Assembly (NCBI GenBank): GCA_025936045.1
Contig: JAICUB010000002.1
Coordinates: 62,001-126,000 of the forward strand
Origin: Polyangiaceae bacterium
Lineage (GTDB): Bacteria > Myxococcota_A > Polyangia > Polyangiales > Polyangiaceae
Direction of reading: 5' to 3'
Length of the DNA stretch: 64,000 bases
The translations under genes were made by a program, and so were the position numbers. The notes beneath the pieces are model-generated. The model ran no database searches and was not told the origin of the DNA. It saw only the letters and a program-made list of their open reading frames with translations. Positions 1 to 8,017 of this stretch are shown one piece after another. Numbering within the stretch: position 1 is the first letter of the stretch; each line of letters starts with the position of its first letter.

Positions 1-673
1 GGCAGGCGAAGGTGCGTCCTTCGAGCGCCCGCAGCGGCTCGAGCGCACTCGCGAGCAGATCGGCCCGCGAGTGCGACTCCATCGTCAAAAAATCGCCCGT
101 GAGCACGACCAGGTCCGGCGCCCGCTCCACGGCGCGCTCGCAAATGCGGTGTAGCCGCTTCACGGACATGAAGGGGCCGAGGTGAGGGTCGGTGATCTGG
201 ACGATCTTGAGCGGGCGTGCGACACGGAGCTCACCGTGCGCGTGGCGCTTGAGACCGGTCACGTTTTGGCCGTCGGCGACCGTCACGTCGATCACTTCTT
301 CACGCGTGGTGAACGACTGCACGATGCCGACCGCCGCGAAGAAATACGGGAGCCAGGCGCCGTGCGGCGTGACCCCGAACGCCGCGACGATGGCCCACGG
401 CCAGGCGAGCAAGGTGCCCGCCGCGAAAAAAGACGCCGGCACACTGACGAGCGTCCGGTACGCAAGCCCGCGTAGTCCCGGCCGAATCAAAGCGAGCGCA
501 CTCAGGAACACGAGCGCCTGCAGCACGGCTACCGCCGGAAAAAGACGCCCGAAATAGGGCACGAGGGCGCAAGAAATCAGGACCTGGAGCCCCAGCGTCA
601 CGCCGCGGTAGATGGCATACGCGCGGCTCCGCAGCGCCCACCCGGCGCCGACCACGACCAACCATGCGCCCAT
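1..673 (-). CDS. Membrane-anchored calcineurin-like metallophosphoesterase (partial, 3' end outside window)
   Basis: Only the first 224 residues lie in the window; the reading frame runs off the left edge. Residues 1-120 are hydrophobic with several membrane segments. The soluble domain follows, with the first metallophosphoesterase motif D162-x-H164 in 'QITDPHLG' and the second, G193-D194, in 'VVLTGDF'. These are the metal-ligand blocks of the calcineurin-like family (YkuE/YaeI-type membrane members). The Asn-His and later His motifs would be beyond the edge. ATG at 673 is used; an in-frame GTG at 697 would add eight residues. It is divergent from the SDR gene. The substrate is unknown: lipid headgroup or pyrophosphate hydrolysis is possible but not shown. 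Confidence 0.8.
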   Translation of the reverse strand, partial: MGAWLVVVGAGWALRSRAYAIYRGVTLGLQVLISCALVPYFGRLFPAVAVLQALVFLSALALIRPGLRGLAYRTLVSVPASFFAAGTLLAWPWAIVAAFGVTPHGAWLPYFFAAVGIVQSFTTREEVIDVTVADGQNVTGLKRHAHGELRVARPLKIVQITDPHLGPFMSVKRLHRICERAVERAPDLVVLTGDFLTMESHSRADLLASALEPLRALEGRTFAC

Positions 674-759
674 GGAGGCGAGAGCGAAAGTGCTCACCCC
701 TTGCCTATGAGGCGCGAGTCGCCGTGACGCAAGTCGCCCTCCGTGCCACGCTCGCCGGC

Positions 760-1578
760 ATGTCTCGATACGATATGAGCGGGAAGGTGGCGCTCGTGAC
801 GGGCGCCTCGGCGGGTATCGGCGAGGCAATGGCCCGCGAAGCCGTACGGCGCGGCGCAAGCGTCGTGCTCGTGGCCCGGCGCGCCGAGAAGACGCAGGCG
901 CTCGCGGCGGAACTCGGCGAGCGGGCGCTCGCGGTCGCGGGCGACGTGACGCTCGACGGCGACGTGGCCCGCGCCGCGGCCATGGCTCGTGAGCGCTTCG
1001 GCGGGCTCGACATCCTGCTCGCGAACGCCGGCTTCGGCGTCTCCGGCCGGTTCATCGACCTCTCGCTCGAGGACTATCGGCGCCAGTTCGAGACCAACGT
1101 GTTCGGCGCGATGCGCTCGATCAAAGAGGCGATGCCCGAGCTCGAACGGCGCCGCGGTGCCATCGGCGTCGTCGGCAGCGTCAACGGCTACGTCTCGATC
1201 CCCGGGTGGTCGCCCTACTGCATGAGCAAGCACGCGCTGCGCTCTTTCTGCGACGCCGTACGACTCGAGCTCCGGGAGCGTGGCGTTTCGCTCACCCACC
1301 TTGCGCCCGGCTTCATCGAGACCGACTTCCGCAAGGTGGACAACGCCAATCGCGTCCACCTCGACGCGGTCGATCCCACGCCGCAATTTCTCATGATGTC
1401 GGCCGAGCGCGCGGCCGCGCAGATGCTCGACGCGACGCTCGCGCGTCGCGGCGAAGCGGTCATCACGGCGCACGGCAAGGCCGCCGTGGGCCTCGCGCGC
1501 CACACGCCCGGCCTCGTCTCGTTCGCCCTCGGGCTCGGAAGCAGCGTCACCGAGCGGCTTTCCAAGCGCCCGCACTGA
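760..1578 (+). CDS. Short-chain dehydrogenase/reductase (SDR)
   Basis: A 272-residue classical SDR. The NAD(P)-binding motif TGASAGIG is at residues 14-21, the NAG motif at 89-91, and the catalytic triad is S140, Y153 and K157 ('YCMSK'). Basic residues after beta-strand 2 ('VARRAEK') suggest NADP(H) preference, which is inference. The frame is open back to 664, but the ATG at 760 starts just before the Rossmann fold as in family members; a second ATG at 775 is also possible. The C-terminus 'ARHTPGLVSFALG' resembles the membrane-associating tails of some SDRs acting on lipids or steroids. It is convergent with the sulfatase-like gene, 27 bases away. Confidence 0.9.
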   Translation: MSRYDMSGKVALVTGASAGIGEAMAREAVRRGASVVLVARRAEKTQALAAELGERALAVAGDVTLDGDVARAAAMARERFGGLDILLANAGFGVSGRFIDLSLEDYRRQFETNVFGAMRSIKEAMPELERRRGAIGVVGSVNGYVSIPGWSPYCMSKHALRSFCDAVRLELRERGVSLTHLAPGFIETDFRKVDNANRVHLDAVDPTPQFLMMSAERAAAQMLDATLARRGEAVITAHGKAAVGLARHTPGLVSFALGLGSSVTERLSKRPH

Positions 1579-1605
1579 CGCGCGCGGGCGCGGACGTGCG
1601 AGCGG

Positions 1606-3816
1606 CTAGCCGCCGTGCGCCGCGCGAAGGCGCTCACGCTTGCTCTCCCGCGACGCGGCGGCGCCCCTCGCGGGCGCCGAGAGTTGGCGCGACCACACCC
1701 GATCGGCTTCGATCAGCGCCTTGGCCGCGAACACGGCGGCGAGCCCCTCGCGTGCCGCCGTGAGGGCTTCCGGCGCGCTTGCGCCGAGATCGTGGAGCTC
1801 GTCCTCGTCCTCGGCGGCGTAGGCCTCGAGCGCAGGCGGTAGCGCGCGCACGATGACGCTGCCCGTCGCGTAGTGGATGCGGACGAGGCCGCCGGCGAGC
1901 GGATTCAGCGACACGGCGCGTCGATCGGCGCCGGTGCTCGGAAGCGCCAGATCGCGGCCCATCGCCGCGTGAACGGCCTGGATGCCGAGCAGGCCGAGCA
2001 GCGTCGGCATCAAGTCGAGGCTCGAGCATGGCGCCTCGCGCGCGGCGTGGTCGAGCCGCGCGAGGAGCTCCGGCCGCCCCGGCGCCCACAAGACGAGCGG
2101 CGTATGCACGTTCTCGCCGTAGAGCGCGGAGGCCGGCATGCGGTCGCCCGCGTGCACCTCCGCCGGATGGCCGTGGTCGCCGCTCATCACGACGAGCAGC
2201 GGGCGCCGCCCGGGCACGCGCGCAAGCGTGTCGAGCGCGCGCACGAGCCCGCCGAGCGCATAGTCGACGTACGCGCTCGTCGAGCGCGCCTTCCGCCAGG
2301 TCGCGCCGCCGGGCCCCGGCCGCGCAAAGCGCGGATCCGGCAGCGCGTACGGGTAGTGATTGCTGATGGACTGCGCGAGCACGAAGAGCGGCGCGTCGTC
2401 CGGCGCGCGCGCGGCGAAGACGTCCGAAAGCCGATGGAACAAGGCCGCGTCCACGACACCCCAATGCGTCACGCGCTGCGCGCCGCCGACGGCGCGTTCG
2501 ATGTCGTGCGCGTCTTCGACGCTCGAAAATCCCGCGTGTTCGGCGAATGCGCGCTGGTTGTCGAAGTTCGGGTCGCCGTTTTGAATCATGCGCGGCTCGT
2601 AGCCGTGCTCGGCGAGGATTTCGGGCAGGCAGCGCAGCGCGATGCCGCTGTACGCACGCGTGATGCCGGCGCCGTAGTGCGGCATGAGCGAGCACATGGC
2701 CGAGGCGAAGCCCGGCGCCGTCTGGCCCGCGGCCGTCTCGTAGCGCGTGAAGAGCCGCGCGTCCGCGCGCCGCGTGAGCGCGTCGAGCTCCGGCATCACG
2801 AGATCCACGCCGTGTCCGCCGGTCGCCGCGAGCACGTGAGACGGCAGCCCTTCGAGCTCGAGCACGAGCACGTCGGGTGTGTCCTCGTCGAGGCCGCTGC
2901 AATCCTGATCGACGCCGTCACTGGGCAGGTCGAGCGCGCCGGGGTGGATCGCCGGATTGGCGTCGTCGCAGTCGTCGCGCAGGGGCGTGCCGTCGCCGTC
3001 TTGGTCGTGATTGCAGCGCTCGCCGCCGATACCGGCCTGGCACAAGGCGTACGGCGTGCCGCGCGCGAGCGGAAAGCGATTGTCGGCGAACTCGTCGCCG
3101 AAGGTCGCCGCGGGCGTGAGCAGCGCCCGGCGCGGATCGGTGCCGGCGGGCAGGCCGAACGAGCGATGGTCGAGCTGAAACGAGAGCCAGGAGAAGCCGT
3201 CGGCGTGAGAAACCTGCGTCGCTCGGTAGTCGAGCCGCGCGAGCGCGCGCGAGCCGAGCACGAGCAGCACGCCTGCGAGCGCCGCCAGCAGGCGCGCGCG
3301 CGCGGGCTCGACGACGGCGGGTGTCGTCCGCGCTCCGAAGACGAGCTTGCGCGCCGCGAAGAGCGCGCCCCAAGCGAGCGTCAGATGAACTCCGAGCACG
3401 GCGAGCGGGATCGGCGACTCGATCTGGTTCGTGTGGACCGGCTCGACCAGGTAGGTGAGCATGAGCGGATCGAAAGGGACGTTGAGCGCCGCGAGCGTCC
3501 GCAGATTGAGTACGGTGAAGAACACGCCGAGCGCGAAGAGCCCGGCGCGCGCGCGCGGGAAGCGCCCCCCGCGCGGCACGAAGCCGAGCACGCCGAGCGC
3601 CACGCCGGTGTCGTTCACGAAGCCCGCGACGAGCGCGAGCGTCGCCGCGCGCCAGAGCGTGTTCATCTGATCGCCGAGCCAGATGAAGTCGGCGCGCAGG
3701 GCCGCGTTAATCGCCACGTACGCGACGGCGCTCCGAAGGTCCGCGTCGCGCGCCCAACGGTCGCGGAGCGTGCCCCATCGTCGAGGCCCGCCCCGACGCA
3801 ACGCCACCAAATTCAT
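1606..3816 (-). CDS. Membrane sulfatase/phosphoglycerol-transferase superfamily protein with inserted MopE-like metal motif
   Basis: A 736-residue protein of the alkaline-phosphatase/sulfatase superfamily. Hydrophobic segments lie around residues 28-45, 55-80, 92-110, 135-155 and 173-190. A large ectodomain follows. Residues about 267-310 form a Cys/Asp-rich motif ('CNHDQDGDG', 'DDCDDANPAIHPGA', 'DGVDQDCSG') like the MopE putative metal-binding motif. The sulfatase fold starts near residue 315 ('PDVLVLELEG'), and a late 'MSGDHGHP' supplies typical metal ligands. Such enzymes transfer or hydrolyse phosphoglycerol, phosphoethanolamine or sulfate groups at the outer face of the inner membrane; the substrate here is unknown. 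I chose the ATG at 3816; the frame is open to a TTG at 3852, but an 8-bp inverted repeat lies between the two. Confidence 0.75.
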   Translation of the reverse strand: MNLVALRRGGPRRWGTLRDRWARDADLRSAVAYVAINAALRADFIWLGDQMNTLWRAATLALVAGFVNDTGVALGVLGFVPRGGRFPRARAGLFALGVFFTVLNLRTLAALNVPFDPLMLTYLVEPVHTNQIESPIPLAVLGVHLTLAWGALFAARKLVFGARTTPAVVEPARARLLAALAGVLLVLGSRALARLDYRATQVSHADGFSWLSFQLDHRSFGLPAGTDPRRALLTPAATFGDEFADNRFPLARGTPYALCQAGIGGERCNHDQDGDGTPLRDDCDDANPAIHPGALDLPSDGVDQDCSGLDEDTPDVLVLELEGLPSHVLAATGGHGVDLVMPELDALTRRADARLFTRYETAAGQTAPGFASAMCSLMPHYGAGITRAYSGIALRCLPEILAEHGYEPRMIQNGDPNFDNQRAFAEHAGFSSVEDAHDIERAVGGAQRVTHWGVVDAALFHRLSDVFAARAPDDAPLFVLAQSISNHYPYALPDPRFARPGPGGATWRKARSTSAYVDYALGGLVRALDTLARVPGRRPLLVVMSGDHGHPAEVHAGDRMPASALYGENVHTPLVLWAPGRPELLARLDHAAREAPCSSLDLMPTLLGLLGIQAVHAAMGRDLALPSTGADRRAVSLNPLAGGLVRIHYATGSVIVRALPPALEAYAAEDEDELHDLGASAPEALTAAREGLAAVFAAKALIEADRVWSRQLSAPARGAAASRESKRERLRAAHGG

Positions 3817-3818
3817 CG

Positions 3819-3848
3819 GTGCGACATATTGCGCCGATTTTGTCGCAC
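3819..3848. promoter_or_regulatory. Perfect 8-bp inverted repeat, possible operator
   Basis: GTGCGACA (3819-3826) and TGTCGCAC (3841-3848) are perfect inverted copies separated by 14 bases, about two helical turns centre to centre. The repeat lies directly upstream of the ATG chosen for the sulfatase-like gene. The spacing fits a dimeric DNA-binding protein; which one is unknown. If the TTG at 3852 is the real start, the repeat is coding. Confidence 0.35.
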
Positions 3849-3922
3849 GCAAGTCACCTGAACGTCATTTGCAGGGGTCGGGACGCCTTCCGCCCACTTC
3901 GGGCACGCCGAGAGACGGGCGC

Positions 3923-5674
3923 TCAGACGCCGGTTTCGGCCCCGACCTCGGGCTCGCGTTCGGCGGGCGCTGCGGATTCGGGGCCCGCGCCCGGGGCCGC
4001 GGCCTCGCTCGCCTTCGCCGGAGGCGCCGAGCCGGCGATGGGCCGGTGATGCCGCCACCAGAGCGCCGCACGCTCCTCGGTCCAGGGGTGCTCGAACGTC
4101 AGCGCGTCGAGCTGGTCGCGGAGCTCCCGCGCGGTTTGCGGCCGCCGATCGGGGTTCTTCTCGAGGCAACCCATGATCACGGCTTCGAGCTCGGCGTGGA
4201 GCTTCTGCCCGCTGCGCACCGAGGGCAGGACCGGCCGCTGATGGGCGTGCATGACGAGCATGTCGTGGCGCGTCTCCGCCTCGAACACGCGCTTGCCGGT
4301 GAGAAGCCAGTAACCCACGCAGCCGAGCGCGTACAGATCCGCGCGCCGATCGACGGGTGCCTGAAAGCGCACCATCTCCGGCGCCATGATCGCGGGTGTA
4401 CCGACGAAGCGGCGCTCGTCCTCGAGCTCGGCGGCGGTCGGATGGCGATCGAGCACCAGGCCGAAGTCGAGCACCTTCGCGAAGTCGAAGTCGCCTCCGA
4501 GCTCGCAGGTGAAGATGTTTCCGGGCTTCACGTCGCGGTGCACGAAGTCGCGATCGTGCGCCTCGGCGAGCGAGTGACAGACCTGGCGCAGGAGGTACGC
4601 GGTGCGCTCGGGCGCCTGCGGGCCGAAGCGCTCGACGAGCGACTTCAGATCGACGCCGTTCAGGAGCTCCATCACGTAATAGAAGGCGCCTTCGCGCGTG
4701 GTGCCGAAGTCGTAGAGCACGATCGTGTGCGGCGAGCCGAGCGACGCGGTGGTGCGCGCTTCGCGCAAAAATAGCCGCAACAAGCGCTCGGCCTCGGCCG
4801 GGCCGTGGTCCACGAGGATCTTCGGGCGAATGAGCTTTACCGCCGCGGGCCGCGCGAGCAGCCGGTGATCGGCGCGCCACACCTCGGCCATGCCGCCGAC
4901 GCCGAGCCGCTCGACCAGCCGGTAGCTGCCGACTTCACGCGCCTTGACGATGCCCTCGCTCAACCGGTGCGCGCCACGGGCGACCTCGTAGGCGACGAAG
5001 GCGGCGACGAACGGCGACGAAAACAAAAGTAGAAGATCCGCGAACGGCGGCGTCGGGTCGCTCGAGCGCGCCATGGCGAACGCGAGCGGATCCATGCACG
5101 CCGCGCCGAACAGGGTTCCGACCGAGGTGCGGGGCGCCGCGGGGATCAACGCGCCGAACGCGAGGATCGGCAGCGCGACCGGCGACACCTGACGCACGAG
5201 CTCGGGCGCGGGCCAGCCGCTCGCGTGACGCAAGAGGCCGAGCAGGAGCGAGAGGACGATCAGATACGCGTAGCCGAGGTCATGCGCGTATTGCGGCTTC
5301 AGCTTGCGGATGCGGGTCACGGGGTGCATCACCACGCTGAGCCCGGCGGCGACGCCGAGCAGCGTGAGGCAATTCGAGCGCATGCGCGCCCAGCTCGGCG
5401 TATACGGCACGAGTAGCGCGAGCGCCGCGAGATAAGCGGCCAGCACGAGCGCGGCGATGATGGTGAGGCCCCGCAAGCGGCCGACCCCTGCGGCCAGGAG
5501 GTCCGTGGGCAACTCGAGGCTTGCGGCGGTACGAACGGCCGCCCGCTCATCCCACGCCTGGCTTACGTCGATCGTCTCCTCGTGACCCGGCTCGAGCCGC
5601 TCCGACGCCGCAGGCTGCGTGGTCGATTGCTTCGGCGGTGGCTCCGGAGCGGGGACGCGCACGGCCGCAAGCAT
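3923..5674 (-). CDS. Membrane Ser/Thr protein kinase (PknB/Hanks type), N-terminal membrane domain
   Basis: 583 residues. The kinase is C-terminal (about 251-525): Gly-rich loop 'LGVGGMAEV' (257-265), the VAIK-type lysine K280, HRD at 379-381 in 'HRDVKPGN', DFG at 403-405, and 'GTPAIMAPE' in the activation segment. All catalytic residues are present, so it should be active. Residues about 69-228 carry four or five membrane segments, placing the kinase in the cytosol. The N-terminal 60 residues are Pro/Glu-rich and the C-terminus is an Ala/Glu-rich tail. This is the reverse of the usual PknB layout, where a single helix follows the kinase. It is 106 bases upstream of the sulfatase-like gene on the same strand and divergent from amt. 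Confidence 0.9.
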   Translation of the reverse strand: MLAAVRVPAPEPPPKQSTTQPAASERLEPGHEETIDVSQAWDERAAVRTAASLELPTDLLAAGVGRLRGLTIIAALVLAAYLAALALLVPYTPSWARMRSNCLTLLGVAAGLSVVMHPVTRIRKLKPQYAHDLGYAYLIVLSLLLGLLRHASGWPAPELVRQVSPVALPILAFGALIPAAPRTSVGTLFGAACMDPLAFAMARSSDPTPPFADLLLLFSSPFVAAFVAYEVARGAHRLSEGIVKAREVGSYRLVERLGVGGMAEVWRADHRLLARPAAVKLIRPKILVDHGPAEAERLLRLFLREARTTASLGSPHTIVLYDFGTTREGAFYYVMELLNGVDLKSLVERFGPQAPERTAYLLRQVCHSLAEAHDRDFVHRDVKPGNIFTCELGGDFDFAKVLDFGLVLDRHPTAAELEDERRFVGTPAIMAPEMVRFQAPVDRRADLYALGCVGYWLLTGKRVFEAETRHDMLVMHAHQRPVLPSVRSGQKLHAELEAVIMGCLEKNPDRRPQTARELRDQLDALTFEHPWTEERAALWWRHHRPIAGSAPPAKASEAAAPGAGPESAAPAEREPEVGAETGV

Positions 5675-5710
5675 AGGCCATCCTTGGATTTTCGTCCCGA
5701 TGTCACCCGC

Positions 5711-5732
5711 GGAAGTTTCTCGAAAGACTTCC
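5711..5732. promoter_or_regulatory. Inverted repeat in the kinase/amt divergent region
   Basis: GGAAGT (5711-5716) and ACTTCC (5727-5732) form a 22-bp near-palindrome, extended inward by a G.T and a T.A pair. It sits in the 188-bp region between the divergent kinase and ammonium-transporter genes, the most AT-rich stretch nearby. No convincing sigma-54 or sigma-70 boxes were found here. An operator role is inference. Confidence 0.3.
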
Positions 5733-5794
5733 GAATCAATTCAGAAACAATCGATATGGGAAACATGACTTCGCCGCAAACGAGCAGAAACCTA

Positions 5795-5814
5795 GACCCG
5801 AATCGTGTCGGGTC
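5795..5814. promoter_or_regulatory. 7-bp inverted repeat upstream of amt
   Basis: GACCCGA (5795-5801) and TCGGGTC (5808-5814) with a 6-base loop lie about 50 bases before the amt start. It could be an operator or a hairpin in the 5' leader. It lacks a following T-run and so is not an intrinsic terminator. Confidence 0.3.
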
Positions 5815-5862
5815 CAGGGTTCGGCCCGAGCGGCGCCGCTGGCCCCAAGGAGGTCCGAGCTC

Positions 5863-7383
5863 ATGAAAAGGCTGCTCTTTTTCCTAATCGCATCGTTACT
5901 GGCATGCTTCGCTGTCGCCGTTCCCAGCCGGACGGCGCTCGCCGATGAGCCGGCGGCTGCCGCCGCGAGCCCCGCTGCCGTCGCGGCCCCTGCTGCCGCC
6001 GCTGCCGCCGCTGCCGTCGCGATCCCTGCTGCCCCCGCTGCCGCGCCGAGCGACGTCGAAAAGCGCCTCGCCGATCTGGAAGCGTACGTGAACAACGGCG
6101 CGCGCGTCGACGACAAGACCTCCAAGATCATGGCGCCCGGCCCCGGCCACAACGGCTTCATGATGATTTGCGCCGCCCTCGTGCTCTTCATGACGCTGCC
6201 GGGTCTCGCGCTCTTCTACGGCGGCCTCGTGCGGCAGAAGAACGTGCTCTCGGTGATGGCGCAGTGCATGGGCATCGCGGCGCTCGTGACGCTGCTCTGG
6301 TGGGCCTGTGGTTACAGCCTCGCCTTCGCGCCCGGCACGCCCTTCCTCGGCGGCATGGCGAACGCGATGCTGAAGGGCGTCGGCGTCGCTCCGAACACCG
6401 CGTACTCGGGTTGGGTCTCACAGAGCACCTTCTCGATGTACCAGCTGATGTTCGCGATCATCACCCCGGCTCTCATCATCGGCTCGATCGCCGAGCGCGT
6501 GAAGTTCAGCTCGCTCATGGTGTTCGTGACGGGCTGGATGCTCCTCATCTACTTCCCGCTCGCGCACATGGTGTGGGGTGCGGACGGCATGATGAACGGC
6601 GTCTTCAACAAGGACGCTTCGATCAAGGCGATCGACTTCGCTGGCGGCACGGTCGTGCACATGTCCTCCGGCTGGTCGGCGCTCGTGCTCGCGCTCATCG
6701 TCGGCAAGCGCGTCGGCTTCGGCAAGGAAGAGTTCGCCCCGCACAGCCTCGTGCTCACCATGGTCGGCACCGGCATGCTGTGGGTCGGCTGGTACGGCTT
6801 CAACGCCGGCAGCGCCGTGGGCGCCGACGGCATCGCGTCGCAGGCGTTCATGACCACGACGCTCGCGGCCGCCATCGCGGGCGGCTCGTGGGCGGCGGTG
6901 GAATGGCTCACGCGCGGTAAGCCGACCGTGCTCGGCTTCTGCTCCGGCATCGTCGGCGGCCTCGTCGTCATCACGCCCGCGTGCGGTTTCGTCACCGCGA
7001 ACGGCGCGATGATCATCGGTATCCTCGCCGGCATCGTTCCGTTCTTCGCTTGCACGAAGCTCAAGCACGCCCTCGGCTACGACGACGCGCTCGACACCTT
7101 CGGCGTCCACGCGGTCGGCGGCACGCTCGGCGCCTTCGTCACGGGTCTGCTCGCGACGCCCGAGGCGAACCCGAACTTGCTCATGAACCTGAAGGACATC
7201 GTGGGCAAGACGTTGTGGCTCGAGCAACTCAAGGCGATGGGCCTCACGCTCGTGCTCTCGATCATCGGCACGGCCATCCTCGGCTACGGGCTCAAGTTCA
7301 CGCTCGGCCTACGCCCCACGGCCGAAGAAGAAGAGAGCGGCCTCGACGTGAGCGGCCACGGCGAGAAGGGTTACAACGCGTAA
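5863..7383 (+). CDS. amt: Ammonium transporter (Amt family)
   Basis: A 506-residue Amt/MEP channel moving ammonium across the inner membrane. The first 26 residues are a signal peptide, followed by an Ala-rich segment to about residue 60 and a short charged helix ('DVEKRLADLEAYV'), an N-terminal extension seen in some proteobacterial Amt proteins. The channel begins near 'LALFYGGLVRQKNVLS'. The pore twin histidines are H266 ('GTVVHMSSG') and H416 ('GVHAVGGT'). A strong Shine-Dalgarno AAGGAGGT (5847-5854) lies eight bases before the ATG and fixes the start. The usual PII partner gene glnK is not adjacent, so regulation by PII must come from elsewhere if it exists. A terminator follows. Confidence 0.95.
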   Translation: MKRLLFFLIASLLACFAVAVPSRTALADEPAAAAASPAAVAAPAAAAAAAAVAIPAAPAAAPSDVEKRLADLEAYVNNGARVDDKTSKIMAPGPGHNGFMMICAALVLFMTLPGLALFYGGLVRQKNVLSVMAQCMGIAALVTLLWWACGYSLAFAPGTPFLGGMANAMLKGVGVAPNTAYSGWVSQSTFSMYQLMFAIITPALIIGSIAERVKFSSLMVFVTGWMLLIYFPLAHMVWGADGMMNGVFNKDASIKAIDFAGGTVVHMSSGWSALVLALIVGKRVGFGKEEFAPHSLVLTMVGTGMLWVGWYGFNAGSAVGADGIASQAFMTTTLAAAIAGGSWAAVEWLTRGKPTVLGFCSGIVGGLVVITPACGFVTANGAMIIGILAGIVPFFACTKLKHALGYDDALDTFGVHAVGGTLGAFVTGLLATPEANPNLLMNLKDIVGKTLWLEQLKAMGLTLVLSIIGTAILGYGLKFTLGLRPTAEEEESGLDVSGHGEKGYNA

Positions 7384-7410
7384 TCTCTCCGAGGTGTCGT
7401 GTGAGTGCAG

Positions 7411-7441
7411 AGGCCTGGGCGCGAGCCCGGGCCTTTGTTTG
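7411..7441 (+). terminator. Intrinsic terminator after amt
   Basis: A 10-bp stem, AGGCCTGGGC with GCCCGGGCCT (one T.G pair), closes a GCGA tetraloop and is followed by TTTGTTTG. It lies 27 bases after the amt stop. Only the plus-strand side has the T-run. Confidence 0.85.
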
Positions 7442-7528
7442 TTCGCTTGCACGCCCTCGGGCTTCGAATGCTGCCAGCACCTGCACGAATGAGGACCCAG
7501 CGCACCCGAGGGTGTCCCTGTCGGAGTG

Positions 7529-7768
7529 TCAGGCGGCGCGTGGGTCTTTGAGCAGGCGCAGCGGGCGGAGGGTCGTGAGCTTGGGGGACGACGGTTCGGT
7601 GCGGGCCTCGAGCTCGTCCTCGAGGATTTCGGCGACCATCGGTTCGCAGCCGCCGCAGCATTGGGCGGCGCCGGTACGGTCGCTCACCGCCTCGAGGGTG
7701 GAGGCGCCTTCGCGGATGCTCGCGCGGATGCTGCGGTCACTCACGGCTCGACAATGGCACACAATCAC
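7529..7768 (-). CDS. bfd: Bacterioferritin-associated ferredoxin
   Basis: 79 residues with the [2Fe-2S] ligand pattern of Bfd: C4-x-C6 ('VCHC') and C38-x2-C41 ('CCGGC'). Bfd docks on bacterioferritin and passes electrons to its haem to reduce and release stored iron. The C-terminal 30 residues extend past the usual domain. The GTG at 7768 fits E. coli Bfd (MYVCLC), but the strong Shine-Dalgarno TAAGGAGGT (7770-7778) sits only two bases from it; a GTG at 7762, eight bases from GGAGG, is the alternative. It is divergent from bfr and shares its Fur-like box. Confidence 0.92.
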   Translation of the reverse strand: MIVCHCRAVSDRSIRASIREGASTLEAVSDRTGAAQCCGGCEPMVAEILEDELEARTEPSSPKLTTLRPLRLLKDPRAA

Positions 7769-7788
7769 GACCTCCTTAGCGTAACCAA

Positions 7789-7805
7789 TTGAAAACGACT
7801 TTCAA
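7789..7805. promoter_or_regulatory. Fur-like box between bfd and bfr
   Basis: TTGAAA-N5-TTTCAA is a perfect inverted repeat centred between the divergent bfd and bfr genes, 20 bases from the bfd start. The same element, TGAAAACGACTATCA, lies upstream of feoA at 14441-14455, matching at 14 of 15 positions. The AT-rich palindrome and three iron genes as targets point to a ferric-uptake regulator; binding is inferred. Confidence 0.65.
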
Positions 7806-8017
7806 CATCATTTGCAAGAAGCGAGCGGTTTCGCGGATTTGGGTCGCTCGGTCGCTTGGCCGGCCGTCTTCGGGCGTGAACGGCGCTCGTCGGACTCGTG
7901 CCGAGGCCCGAGCCATCCGGAGCCCGAGCGCCGAGAACTCGTTCAGGTGCCCAGCCTTCGATTCAGTCGAGCCCACGGCTGGGACGTCGCGCCAAAACCA
8001 GCACTAGAATCCGCGCC

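Noticed and set aside
1873..3861. 662-codon plus-strand frame antisense to the sulfatase-like gene
   Set aside because: Arg/Glu/His-rich without any recognisable motif; the minus strand has membrane segments and a sulfatase fold.
7776..7976. 66-codon minus-strand frame just upstream of bfd
   Set aside because: It covers the Fur-like box and the bfr leader, ends inside the bfd Shine-Dalgarno and resembles nothing; the region is better explained as regulatory.
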